The position numbers were made by a program, and so were the translations under genes. The notes beneath the pieces are model-generated. The model did not search any database, was not told where the DNA came from, and saw only the letters and a list, made by a program, of their open reading frames with translations. A DNA stretch of 39,898 nt from Gammaproteobacteria bacterium (GTDB lineage Bacteria; Pseudomonadota; Gammaproteobacteria; Chromatiales; Chromatiaceae): the NCBI GenBank assembly GCA_011389885.1, contig JAABTK010000041.1, positions 1 through 39,898 on the forward strand, in the 5' to 3' direction. Each line of letters begins with the position of its first letter. Positions within the stretch are counted from its first letter, which is position 1. Below, piece by piece: positions 33,136 through 39,898 of this stretch.

Positions 33136-34382
33136 CCGCCGCCGCCTCCAGGCCTTGGTTTTGGGGCGCCTTTGCGGCCGGGATCGTGGTGCTGGCGCTG
33201 GTCGCCGGCTATGCGGCCCTGCGCGAGAGCCGTCAACTGGCGCAGCTGCGGCTGGAGGAGTCCGCGCCCGCCGAGACGGCGCAGCCGCAGGCGCAGCCGG
33301 CCCGCGGCTTGATCGAATTGGTGCTGCACGGCGAAAGCCGTCGCTTGTCGCCGGATGCGGTGCGCGCAATGGCCCCCCACTTGGCCAGACGCGCCGCCGC
33401 CCGCCAGGCGAGCCTGCGCGCCCGGCTGGAACGCCTGGCCCGTGAGGGCGCGGCCCGGGCCTTTGCGCCGGCGGCGGCCAAGGTGCCGCGGTTCGCGGAT
33501 TGGTATTATTCGCTGCAAGGGGAATACACCCGCTATGCCAAGGCCATAGGCGGCGACCTCGGCGGCTATTTGGCGGGTCGCTTTGAGGCTATGGTGATGG
33601 GGCCGGCGGACCTGGAGGGGCGGTTGAATCGCTTGAACGCCGAGCTGAATGCGGAGCTGGCCCAAGGGCTTGCCGCGGGCTTCGCCGACTTGAGCGCGGA
33701 GTTGGATCGACTGAGCGGGATTCACGCCCAATCCGCGCCTGTAGCTGCAGAGCGGACCGAGGTCCGCGGGCGCTTGGATTTGGATGACTGGTTGGCCGAG
33801 CGCATGGCGGTGGATGCGGACGAGTTGGGGCGCGAGGCCGCGGCGGCGCTGGCCGCGGTCGGCGTGGGGACCGTGGTGGCCAAGGGGCTGGGTGCGGTGG
33901 TGGCGAAAAAGGTGGTGGCCCAGGTGGCGGGCGGAAAAGGCTTTCAGGTCGCGGTAGCCTTGCTGGCCCAGGCCGGCGCCAAGGGCGCGGTGAAGGGCGG
34001 GGGCGTATTGGCCGCAGGGGCCGGCGGGGCCGCGGTGTGCAGTCCCAGCGGGCCAGTGGCGGTGGTGTGTGGCGCAGTGGCCGCGGCGGTGACTTGGTTG
34101 GCGGTGGATAAGGCCTTCATTGAGGTGGATGAGGCGCTGCATCGGGAGCAGTTCGAGGCCGAATTGCGCGCCGCCTTGGCGGCCGAGGAGCGCCGATTGA
34201 TCGAACACCTGGTGCAGGCCTATGATCGCCTGGTGACCGACCGCTATGCGGCCCTGGCCAATGATTTCCTGCGCCTGCGGCCCGCGCCTGGGGTGGGGCG
34301 TGAGACCTTCGTGCCGGCGGAGGCGGGGCGTCCGGGGGGCGCGTCGCAGTTTTCCAGTGATTTTGAAAAGGACATGCCGTGA
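33132..34382 (+). CDS. Membrane-anchored protein with a Gly/Ala-rich hydrophobic core
   Basis: A 416-residue protein of unknown function. An N-terminal anchor (about 9-29) is followed by a helical, Arg-rich region with RFADWYYSLQGEYTRYAKAI (119-138) and a coiled coil (LNRLNAELNAELAQGLAAGF). Residues about 236-325 alternate Gly/Ala-rich hydrophobic runs with lysines (VGTVVAKGLGAVVAKKVV, GGGVLAAGAGGAAV), then AVTWLAVDKAFIEVDEAL and a charged helix. This could insert in or lie on a membrane, but no pore-forming family was recognised. The start is GTG, overlapping the previous stop; the next gene also starts with an overlapping GTGA. The likely location is the inner membrane facing the periplasm. 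Confidence 0.72.
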   Translation: MTAAASRPWFWGAFAAGIVVLALVAGYAALRESRQLAQLRLEESAPAETAQPQAQPARGLIELVLHGESRRLSPDAVRAMAPHLARRAAARQASLRARLERLAREGAARAFAPAAAKVPRFADWYYSLQGEYTRYAKAIGGDLGGYLAGRFEAMVMGPADLEGRLNRLNAELNAELAQGLAAGFADLSAELDRLSGIHAQSAPVAAERTEVRGRLDLDDWLAERMAVDADELGREAAAALAAVGVGTVVAKGLGAVVAKKVVAQVAGGKGFQVAVALLAQAGAKGAVKGGGVLAAGAGGAAVCSPSGPVAVVCGAVAAAVTWLAVDKAFIEVDEALHREQFEAELRAALAAEERRLIEHLVQAYDRLVTDRYAALANDFLRLRPAPGVGRETFVPAEAGRPGGASQFSSDFEKDMP

Positions 34383-35539
34383 CAACAGACCAAAGGCCGC
34401 GAATCCTGATCGTGGACGATGCACCGATCAATCTTTTGGTTTTGAACGAGGTATTAGCCCCGGAGTACCAGGTGGAAGAGGCCGCCGACGGGCTTCAGGC
34501 CTTGCAGCGGGCGTTCGCCGACCCCCAGCCGGACTTAATCCTGCTGGATATCATGATGCCGAAGATGGACGGCTATGAGGTCTGCCGGCGGCTGAAGGCG
34601 GCTGTGAAGACGCGCGAGATTCCGGTGATCTTCGTCACCGGCCGTTCGGAAGAGGCGGACGAAGAAAAGGGGCTGCGGATTGGCGCCGTGGACTACATCG
34701 TCAAGCCCTTCCGGCCGGCCATCGTGCGCGCCCGGGTGCAGGTGCGGCTAAAGCTGAAAACGGCGCGCGAGGCGCTGGCCGAGCGCAATAACGAACTGGA
34801 GAATATGCTGCGGTTGCGCGAGACCATGGATCAGATCGCCCGCCATGACATCAAGTCGCCGCTGAATGCGATGCTGGCGGTGACGCAGATCCTGATGATG
34901 GGGGGCGATCTGTCGCCGACCCAGCGCGAGTTGTTGACGACCCAGCGCCGCGCCGGCCACAAAATGCTGGAGATGATCAATCGCTCTCTATGCATGTTCC
35001 GCATGGAGCTGGGGGATTACCAGCTTGAGCCCGCCGCGGTGGATCTGTTGGGCGTGGCGCGGGAGGTGGCGGAGGAGGCCGGCCACGCCAACCTTGTGCT
35101 GAGCCTGGACGGCGAGTCGCCGGCGCCGCATCAGCGTTTTTGGGTGCGGGCCGAGGAGCTGCTTTGCTACTCCATGCTGTCGAATTTGGTCAAGAACGCC
35201 GTGGAGGCCAGCGAACCCCATCAGCAAATCCGCATCGCCATGGAGAGCGGCGAGCCGGCGTTGCTGCGCATCAGCAACCCGACGCCCGTGCCCGCGCCGG
35301 TCCGCCAGGGTTTCTTCGAGAAATTCGTCACCGCCGGCAAGCGAGACGGCAGCGGGCTGGGCGCCTATTCGGCCAAGCTCATCGCCATCACCCTCGGCGG
35401 CGAGATCGAAATGCGCACCGCCGAGGGATTCGGCACCGAGATCAAGGTGTCGCTGCCGGCCAGCGCAGGCGCCGAGGCCCCGCCGCCGGGGCAACGCGGG
35501 GTGTCGCATTGGAGCAACGGCCCCTCGGCCGGGGCCTAG
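34379..35539 (+). CDS. Receiver-histidine kinase fusion without a sensor domain
   Basis: A 386-residue cytoplasmic protein with a reversed order: receiver first (D13/D14, phosphoacceptor D57 in LILLDIMMPKMDGYE, K109 in YIVKPFRP), a coiled-coil linker (about 120-150), HisKA with H156 in RHDIKSPLNAML, and HATPase with NLVKNAVEASEP (N box) and GSGLGAYSAKLI (G2); the G1 region is degenerate (LRISNPTPVPAPVRQGFFEK). Such fusions usually take a signal from another kinase or partner proteins. It is translationally coupled to the membrane protein before it. Its TAG stop is created by the CTAG tip of the following repeat. Confidence 0.9.
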   Translation: MTTDQRPRILIVDDAPINLLVLNEVLAPEYQVEEAADGLQALQRAFADPQPDLILLDIMMPKMDGYEVCRRLKAAVKTREIPVIFVTGRSEEADEEKGLRIGAVDYIVKPFRPAIVRARVQVRLKLKTAREALAERNNELENMLRLRETMDQIARHDIKSPLNAMLAVTQILMMGGDLSPTQRELLTTQRRAGHKMLEMINRSLCMFRMELGDYQLEPAAVDLLGVAREVAEEAGHANLVLSLDGESPAPHQRFWVRAEELLCYSMLSNLVKNAVEASEPHQQIRIAMESGEPALLRISNPTPVPAPVRQGFFEKFVTAGKRDGSGLGAYSAKLIAITLGGEIEMRTAEGFGTEIKVSLPASAGAEAPPPGQRGVSHWSNGPSAGA

Positions 35540-36080
35540 TGCGCCTGCGCACAAATAACGACAACGCCATTTAGGACCGCAAAGGGCGCCGAGGACCGCA
35601 GAGGAGGTTTTGTTTGCTTGGTTGTGTCTCGCTCCAGCGTAGCAATGCCTGTCCGGGGCTCCAGCACCGCCCGGCCGTTGGAGTACAGCCCTCGGGCTGT
35701 GCGCGCCGACATGCACAGGCCAAGGCGTGTACTCCGCCATCTAGGAACGCAGAGGGCGCCGAGGACCGCAGAGCGCGCGGAGGCGGTTTTTTGCTGGCTT
35801 GCGGCTGCCCGGCGCTGAAGCCTCGCCCAGCCGCCTGGAGTACCGCCCTCGGGCTGTGCGGGTTTCCGGTTACGCGCCCGGGCCAAGGCGTGTACGCACC
35901 GAGCCCGCAGTCATACAGGGGGCGGGTAAGCGAATTGCATTGCCGCTGAAGCGGCGGATGTCGGGTGCGGCGCTGATCCTTTCAATCGAAACGCCGCTCT
36001 GCGCCCGTTGCGGCTCTCCGCGTGCCCTGCGTTCTGAAAGCGCCTGGGTTGTTTCCGATACCTAGGCGCAGCTGGACTCG
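35536..36080 (+). repeat. Composite CTAG-tipped element of about 545 bp
   Basis: Starts CTAGTGCGCCTGCGCAC with a left arm (AATAACGACAACGCC, GGACCGCAAAGGGCGCC) and closes with a right arm (CTCTGCGCCCGTTGCGG, GGTTGTTTCCGATA, CCTAGGCGCAG) whose tip has decayed to CTCG. A second left-arm core is inserted at about 35738-35800. Two REP-like hairpins lie inside: ACAGCCC-TC-GGGCTGT (35685-35700) and a related one at 35842-35857, each paired with a CCAAGGCGTGTAC half-palindrome. No gene is credible inside. Confidence 0.75.
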
Positions 36081-36248
36081 GGCTGTGCGAGCCAACACGC
36101 ACACGCCAAGGCGTGTACGCCAATGCGAAGCCGCCCGGGACCCCATACCCGGCTCAAGCCTCAACCTCCAAGGCCTTGCTCCTCCGCGTCCTCTGCGGTC
36201 CTCCGCGCCCCTAACCGCCGCTGTTTTCGTGCTTAACGCACAGGTGCA
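36081..36248. other. Gene-free remnant sequence after the composite element
   Basis: Contains GGGCTGTGCGAGCC and ACACGCCAAGGCGTGTACGCC-type palindrome pieces and a further purine/pyrimidine arm (CCTCCGCGTCCTCTGCGGTC) before the lone receiver gene. A weak hairpin GTGC-GTTAA-GCAC (36228-36240) lies just past that gene's stop without a T run. Confidence 0.5.
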
Positions 36249-36614
36249 TCAGGATTCCTTGCCACTCAGTTTGTTCACCCAGTTGGTGAGCAATTCCAGA
36301 TCCACCGGCTTCTTTAAAAAGACATCGGCGCCGCGGGTCTTGGCGGCCTCTTCCAGGTTCGGGTCGTCGAAGCCCGAGACCATGATCAGCTTGGCCTCGG
36401 GGTGGGCCTCGCGAAAATGGCTCAGCAGGTCCGTGCCCTCGCCATCGCCGAGTTTGAAGTCGGTGATCATGACGTTAATTCGCTTGCGGTCCGACTGTTT
36501 CATGCCCTCGGTGAAGTTGTTGGCGACGAACACCCGCATGCCCTGGCTCAAGAAGTAGCCGCTCAACACACTAAGCAGATCCGGGTCATCGTCGATTACG
36601 AGTAGATTGATCAT
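36249..36614 (-). CDS. Stand-alone receiver (single-domain response regulator)
   Basis: A 121-residue receiver domain alone: acidic pocket D8/D9/D10, phosphoacceptor D52 in VMITDFKLGDGEG, Ser80 in VSGFDD and K102 in FLKKPVD. With no output domain it probably acts as a phosphate shuttle or by binding a partner. It starts 19 nt after the Sel1-repeat gene on the same strand. The receiver-kinase encoded 0.7 kb away on the other strand is a possible partner, but this is inferred only from proximity. Confidence 0.9.
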   Translation of the reverse strand: MINLLVIDDDPDLLSVLSGYFLSQGMRVFVANNFTEGMKQSDRKRINVMITDFKLGDGEGTDLLSHFREAHPEAKLIMVSGFDDPNLEEAAKTRGADVFLKKPVDLELLTNWVNKLSGKES

Positions 36615-36633
36615 GGTCTTTGCTCCCTCTGAA

Positions 36634-37836
36634 TTATTGACACTGGGTTTCGAGCACCGTCGGGTAGCCCGCGGACTCGAGGCGACTGGAGTAGGTGATG
36701 CGACAGCCGCCCATGGCCGGGGGCAGGCGGCGGATCAGGCTCACCCCGGTGTCGGCGTAGACGCAGGATACCCAAACCCGCCCGCGCATTCGCGGCGGAA
36801 ACTCCCATTCCTCCGAATATTCGTTCAAGCGCGCCCGCTCCGCCGAGCGGTCGAAGCCGAGCAGGCGGCCGTTACTCGGCGCACCCTCGAAGAAATTCAC
36901 GAACAACAGCGAGTTGGGCATCTGGTCCACCGCCTCGTCCCAGCCCGGATGGGCGCTCGCCAGGCCTTGGCGGGTGCGGATCGGGTCGGGGCAGGCGGCC
37001 TCGGGCGCGGCGCCGATGGCCTTCAGGTTTTGCGCCGCCACTGCATTGCCCTGGGCCGCGGCCTTGCCGTACCAGTGCCGGGCCTTGGCCAGATCCTTGG
37101 GTACGCCGACGCCGTTGCCGAACAGATAGCCCAAATCGTTTTGCGCCACGTCATAGCCCTGTTTGGCGGCCTGGCGATACCAGGTCAGGGCGGCCTGATA
37201 GTCCTGCGTCACCCCTTGGCCCTTTTGGTAGCGCAGGCCCAATTCGCGCTGCGCCGAGGGGCTGCCCGCTTCGGCCTCGCGGCGGATTCGGGCGAGGCCC
37301 GGCGGGGGCGGCGGCGCGCCGTAGCAGGGGCTGTTCGGGGCGAGGGCGGCCGCCTCGCGGGCCTTTTGATTGTGTTTGCGTTGGGGCGGAATCACCGCGG
37401 TGAGGCATGCGGCGTCGGGGCCGAGCTTGGATACCGTCAGGTACTGCACAATGCCGTGCTCCTCCTCCGGGCTGAAGCGCACAATTAACGCAAAGGGCGT
37501 GATCTGGCCGCCCTGTTTGGTGATTCGCCATTCGGCCTTGTCGCCCAGGGTGCTGAAGCCGTTGCCTACCAACTCGCCCAGCCGCAGCGGGAACTGGCGG
37601 CCGTTGGGGGCCTCCACCGTGGCGTCCATGCGATCATCAGAGTATTCCACCAGCAGGTTATAGCCGCCGGCCCCGCGGCAGCGGTTGACCGAGTAGCCGG
37701 ACTCGCGGTCCATACGCTCCAGTTCGCATTCGTCGGGGGCCAGGGAGAGCGTGGTGTAGACGCTGTCCGCCGGCGCGCCGCTGGTCAAGGCGGGGGCCAG
37801 TGCGAACCAGGCGCAGAGCAGGTTTTTATAGTTCAT
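36634..37836 (-). CDS. Exported Sel1-repeat protein
   Basis: A 400-residue protein with a signal peptide (1-20, TSGAP). The N-terminal 150 residues form an unrecognised beta-rich domain with cysteines. Two clear Sel1-like repeats lie in the middle: AQRELGLRYQKGQGVTQDYQ then AALTWYRQAAKQG, and AQNDLGYLFGNGVGVPKDLA then KARHWYGKAAAQG, with a partial third. The C-terminal domain (about 280-400) has PRMRGRVWVSCVYADTGVSL and paired cysteines. Sel1 repeats normally mediate protein binding. It shares a transcript with the lone receiver. The start was placed at MNYKNLLCAW for the signal peptide. Confidence 0.83.
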   Translation of the reverse strand: MNYKNLLCAWFALAPALTSGAPADSVYTTLSLAPDECELERMDRESGYSVNRCRGAGGYNLLVEYSDDRMDATVEAPNGRQFPLRLGELVGNGFSTLGDKAEWRITKQGGQITPFALIVRFSPEEEHGIVQYLTVSKLGPDAACLTAVIPPQRKHNQKAREAAALAPNSPCYGAPPPPPGLARIRREAEAGSPSAQRELGLRYQKGQGVTQDYQAALTWYRQAAKQGYDVAQNDLGYLFGNGVGVPKDLAKARHWYGKAAAQGNAVAAQNLKAIGAAPEAACPDPIRTRQGLASAHPGWDEAVDQMPNSLLFVNFFEGAPSNGRLLGFDRSAERARLNEYSEEWEFPPRMRGRVWVSCVYADTGVSLIRRLPPAMGGCRITYSSRLESAGYPTVLETQCQ

Positions 37837-37958
37837 TGATTGAGTCGGTCCGATTAAAGTGGGTGGGGTGGAACATACCGCATAATCCATGCGGGGAAAA
37901 CCGTTAGACTAGGGGGGGGCGGCAGTGGCCGCGATTTCGCGCCAGTTGCGCCCGCGTG

Positions 37959-37977
37959 AGGCCCAGCGGCTGGGCCT
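37959..37977. promoter_or_regulatory. Perfect hairpin upstream of creD
   Basis: AGGCCCAG-CGG-CTGGGCCT is an 8-bp perfect stem with a 3-nt loop, about 40 bp before the creD start, in the divergent gap to the Sel1-repeat gene. No T run follows, so it is not a standard terminator; it could be an operator or an mRNA structure near the 5' end. No CreB-type TTCAC-N6-TTCAC tag was seen. Confidence 0.4.
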
Positions 37978-38017
37978 TAATAACCGTCATCCGTGACCGA
38001 CAAAAGGAGCGAATACC

Positions 38018-39403
38018 ATGGCTGAAGCAAAAAACCAACTCAAGACCGCCCTCGGCGGGCCGCGATTCGTCCGCCTGCTGGGCCTTGCCGCATTGATTTT
38101 GCTGTTGCAAATCCCGGTGATGCAGGTGGATGTCCTGATTAGCGAACGCTGGTCCACCCACCGCGGCGCGGTGGCGGAGGTGACGCAGAAATGGGGCGGC
38201 CCGCAAACCGTGGCCGGCCCGCGCTTGCTGGTGCCCCTGGAGGCGCCGCCCGAGGCGCAGGCGAATGGGCGCAACCGGCGCGCCCCGGGTCCGGGCTTCC
38301 TGACCCTACTGCCGAGCCGCCTTCAGGCCGAGGCGGATGTGACCACCGAGATCCGTTACCGCGGCATTCACGGCATTCCGTTGTATCGCGCCGCGCTCCG
38401 ACTGGGCGGCCATTTCGACCCGGCGGATGCCGAGCCGGTGCTGGTCGGACGCCAGCCGCGCTGGGATCAAGCCGTGCTGGTGCTCGGGGTGGCGGACCCC
38501 AAGGGCATTCGCGGTCAGGCCGCGTTGAGTGTGAACGGCGCCGCGGTGCAACTGGCGCCGGGCGCCGGGCCCTTGAGTCAGTCCCTCGGCGGCTTCCAGG
38601 CCCGGGTGACGGGCTTGAACGGCCGCGACGAGATCCCGTTCGAGCTGAACTTCGGGCTCGCCGGCAGCGAGCAGCTCAATCTAGCGCCCATGGGTCGGCA
38701 GAGCGAACTGACCATACGCTCGGATTGGGCCGATCCGAGCTTTCAGGGCAACCGCCTGCCGTCCCAGCGCGAGGTGGGCGAAGACGGCTTCGAGGCCAGT
38801 TGGGACGTGCCGTATTTGAGCCGCAACTACCCCCAGGCCTGGGTCTCCGGCGTCAGCGACTACGCGGATCAAATCCCCGCCTCGGCGGTGGGGGTGCGGC
38901 TGGTGAACCCGTTGGACAGCTACGGCCAGACCCGCCGCAGCGTGAAATACGAGCTGATGTTCATCTCCCTGACCCTGCTCGGGTTTTGGCTGTTTGAGGT
39001 GCTGGGCAAGGTGCGCATCCATCCGGTGCAATACCTGTTTCTCGGCCTGGCCCTGTGCCTGTTCTATCTGCTTCTGTTGTCCCTGGCCGAACACCTGGGC
39101 TTTCTCACGGCCTATCTGCTGGCCATGGTCCTGGTGGTGGCGGAGGTGAGCCTGTACACCCAGCGCATCCTGAAGGACCGGCGCAAGACCTGGGCCGCGG
39201 GCGGCGGCATCGCGGCCCTCTATCTGTTCCTGCTGGCCTTGGTGCAACAGCAGGACTATGCCCTGCTGGCGGGCTCCCTGGGGCTGTTCCTGATCCTCGG
39301 CGCGGTCATGCACCTGACCCGGGATATCGACTGGTACGCCTTCGATCAGACCCAGTCCGAGCCGAAGCCCGATGCGCCCGCGGCGTCGGATAGACCGCGC
39401 TGA
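38018..39403 (+). CDS. creD: Inner membrane protein CreD
   Basis: A 461-residue CreD family protein, linked to envelope stress and beta-lactam or colicin response in enterobacteria and pseudomonads; its biochemical role is unknown. There is one N-terminal helix (19-41), a periplasmic domain with RYRGIHGIPLYRAALRLGG and MGRQSELTIRSDWADPSFQG, then the conserved VNPLDSYGQTRRSVKYELMF, followed by about five helices in the C-terminal third. The ribosome binding site AAAGGAG is strong. CreD usually follows creBC; no such genes are here, so its control is unclear. Confidence 0.93.
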   Translation: MAEAKNQLKTALGGPRFVRLLGLAALILLLQIPVMQVDVLISERWSTHRGAVAEVTQKWGGPQTVAGPRLLVPLEAPPEAQANGRNRRAPGPGFLTLLPSRLQAEADVTTEIRYRGIHGIPLYRAALRLGGHFDPADAEPVLVGRQPRWDQAVLVLGVADPKGIRGQAALSVNGAAVQLAPGAGPLSQSLGGFQARVTGLNGRDEIPFELNFGLAGSEQLNLAPMGRQSELTIRSDWADPSFQGNRLPSQREVGEDGFEASWDVPYLSRNYPQAWVSGVSDYADQIPASAVGVRLVNPLDSYGQTRRSVKYELMFISLTLLGFWLFEVLGKVRIHPVQYLFLGLALCLFYLLLLSLAEHLGFLTAYLLAMVLVVAEVSLYTQRILKDRRKTWAAGGGIAALYLFLLALVQQQDYALLAGSLGLFLILGAVMHLTRDIDWYAFDQTQSEPKPDAPAASDRPR

Positions 39404-39444
39404 ATCGCCGCCGCGCCGGGCGCAAGGATGCGCCGCCGGGGCCG

Positions 39445-39505
39445 CTAGTACAGCGGCGCCTAAGTTTCGGCAACAACCCAGGCGCTTGTGGAACGCAGAG
39501 GCAAA
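39445..39505 (+). repeat. Left-arm remnant of the CTAG-tipped family
   Basis: CTAGTACAGCGGCGCCTAAG, then TTTCGGCAACAACCC and GGAACGCAGAGG, the usual outer-arm order beginning with CTAG. The sequence then passes into the purine-rich tract. A small hairpin GGCGCA-AGGA-TGCGCC (39419-39434) lies between it and creD. Confidence 0.65.
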
Positions 39506-39735
39506 CGAACAAAGAACAAAGAAGAGGACAAAGAAGAGACAAAAAGGAAAAGGAAAAAGATAAAGAAGCGAAGGAAGAAGAGGACACCCAAAAACTTGAT
39601 ACAAAGGAAAGAAGTGGACACCCAAATACTTGACACCCGCTTCGCTTCTGCTAGACAAAGAAGAGGAAGAAGAAAGAAGAGAAAGAAGAAAGAAAAAGAA
39701 GAGGACACCCAAAAACTTGATACACGCCTCCCATA
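39506..39735 (+). other. Purine-rich tract with three copies of a GGACACCCAAA motif
   Basis: About 200 bp almost entirely A and G on the plus strand (runs such as GAAGAAAGAAGAG), unlike the GC-rich surroundings. Three near-identical 21-bp motifs GGACACCCAAA-N-ACTTGA-Y-AC lie at 39582-39602, 39616-39636 and 39703-39723. The open frames through it encode only Lys/Arg/Glu low-complexity sequence and are not taken as genes. It lies just upstream of a transposase gene and may be its leader or target-like region. Confidence 0.7.
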
Positions 39736-39744
39736 GGCTAAACT
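39717..39744 (+). promoter_or_regulatory. Possible promoter of the RAYT gene
   Basis: TTGATA (39717-39722), the end of the third GGACACCC motif, lies 16 bp before TAAACT (39739-39744). The start codon follows 39 nt later with GGAG about 10 nt before it. Confidence 0.35.
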
Positions 39745-39782
39745 TGAACTAACCCGTCCCAGCAGCAGCGGAGATCCAGACC

Positions 39783-39898
39783 ATGACCCGAGCCAGAAAT
39801 CAGCTAATCGATGCGGAAACAACGCCTTACTACCACTGCATCAGCCGGTGCGTGCGGCGCGCCTTCCTGTGCGGCGAGGACTCGCTCACCGGGAAGAG
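39783..39898 (+). CDS. REP-associated tyrosine transposase (RAYT), N-terminal fragment
   Basis: The window ends after 38 codons. The fragment includes PYYHCISRCVRRAFLCGED, the characteristic opening of Y1/IS200-like REP-associated transposases, and begins MTRARNQLI. The histidine shown (YYHC) precedes the first beta strand; the HUH motif and catalytic tyrosine would be beyond the edge. RAYTs act on REP hairpins, and REP units occur at 1-312 and 16184-16217. The gene is cut only by the window edge; whether it is intact cannot be told. Confidence 0.8.
   Translation, partial: MTRARNQLIDAETTPYYHCISRCVRRAFLCGEDSLTGK

Noticed and set aside
37959-37977. A rho-independent terminator before creD
   Set aside because: The hairpin is perfect but has no T run on either strand and sits between divergent genes.
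39488-39736. Lys/Arg/Glu-rich small protein in the purine tract
   Set aside because: The composition follows from the A/G-only DNA; there is no ribosome binding site and no conserved motif.

Overview
The window is about 39.9 kb of GC-rich chromosomal DNA, most likely from a gammaproteobacterium. This rests on gene content: an rluE-nudJ-mnmA-hflD block in the enterobacterial order (hflD is essentially gammaproteobacterial), xseB-ispA, tamA-tamB, aguA-aguB and a QseBC/PmrAB-type two-component pair. The genus cannot be told; a free-living Chromatiales-like lineage would fit but is only a guess. No rRNA, tRNA, CRISPR array or phage module was seen.

Layout. 1-312 is a tandem REP array. 337-9730 is a minus-strand housekeeping run: a secreted 11-mer-repeat protein, ispA, xseB, aguB, aguA, tamB, tamA. 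9848-13209 (plus) holds a cardiolipin synthase and an orphan BatD. 13386-20643 (minus) holds a QseBC/PmrAB-like sensor and regulator, then the most interesting group: a T_hemolysin-family protein, an AMP-forming ligase, a TenA/UndA-like heme-oxygenase-fold iron protein, an SDR and a TPR protein. The first four genes abut or overlap, and a perfect TTAAG-N6-TTAAG (PmrA/BqsR-type) box sits just upstream. 20944-27662 (minus) carries a GGCT-like protein, hflD, mnmA, nudJ, rluE, yciK, a Cys-rich secreted protein and hemH. 27950-31106 (plus) has a copper ATPase and a small metallochaperone. 31141-35539 (plus) is a tight operon of an HpsJ-like membrane protein, a polytopic membrane protein, a Gly/Ala-rich membrane protein and a receiver-kinase fusion. 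A lone receiver and a Sel1-repeat protein (minus), creD (plus) and the start of a REP-associated transposase (RAYT) close the window.

The intergenic space is crowded with repeats. One family has inverted arms and CTAG at its tips. Two copies of about 468 bp lie in direct orientation at 15521-15989 and 21625-22092 and bracket the T_hemolysin/ligase/iron-protein cluster. Other copies lie between copA and the chaperone, after the receiver-kinase gene, and as single arms elsewhere. In two places the terminal CTAG supplies the TAG stop codon of the neighbouring gene.

The best candidates for an undescribed system are (i) the T_hemolysin / acyl-adenylating ligase / diiron-like oxygenase / SDR cluster with its putative iron- or cation-responsive control, and (ii) the HpsJ-like membrane operon with its unusual sensorless receiver-kinase.
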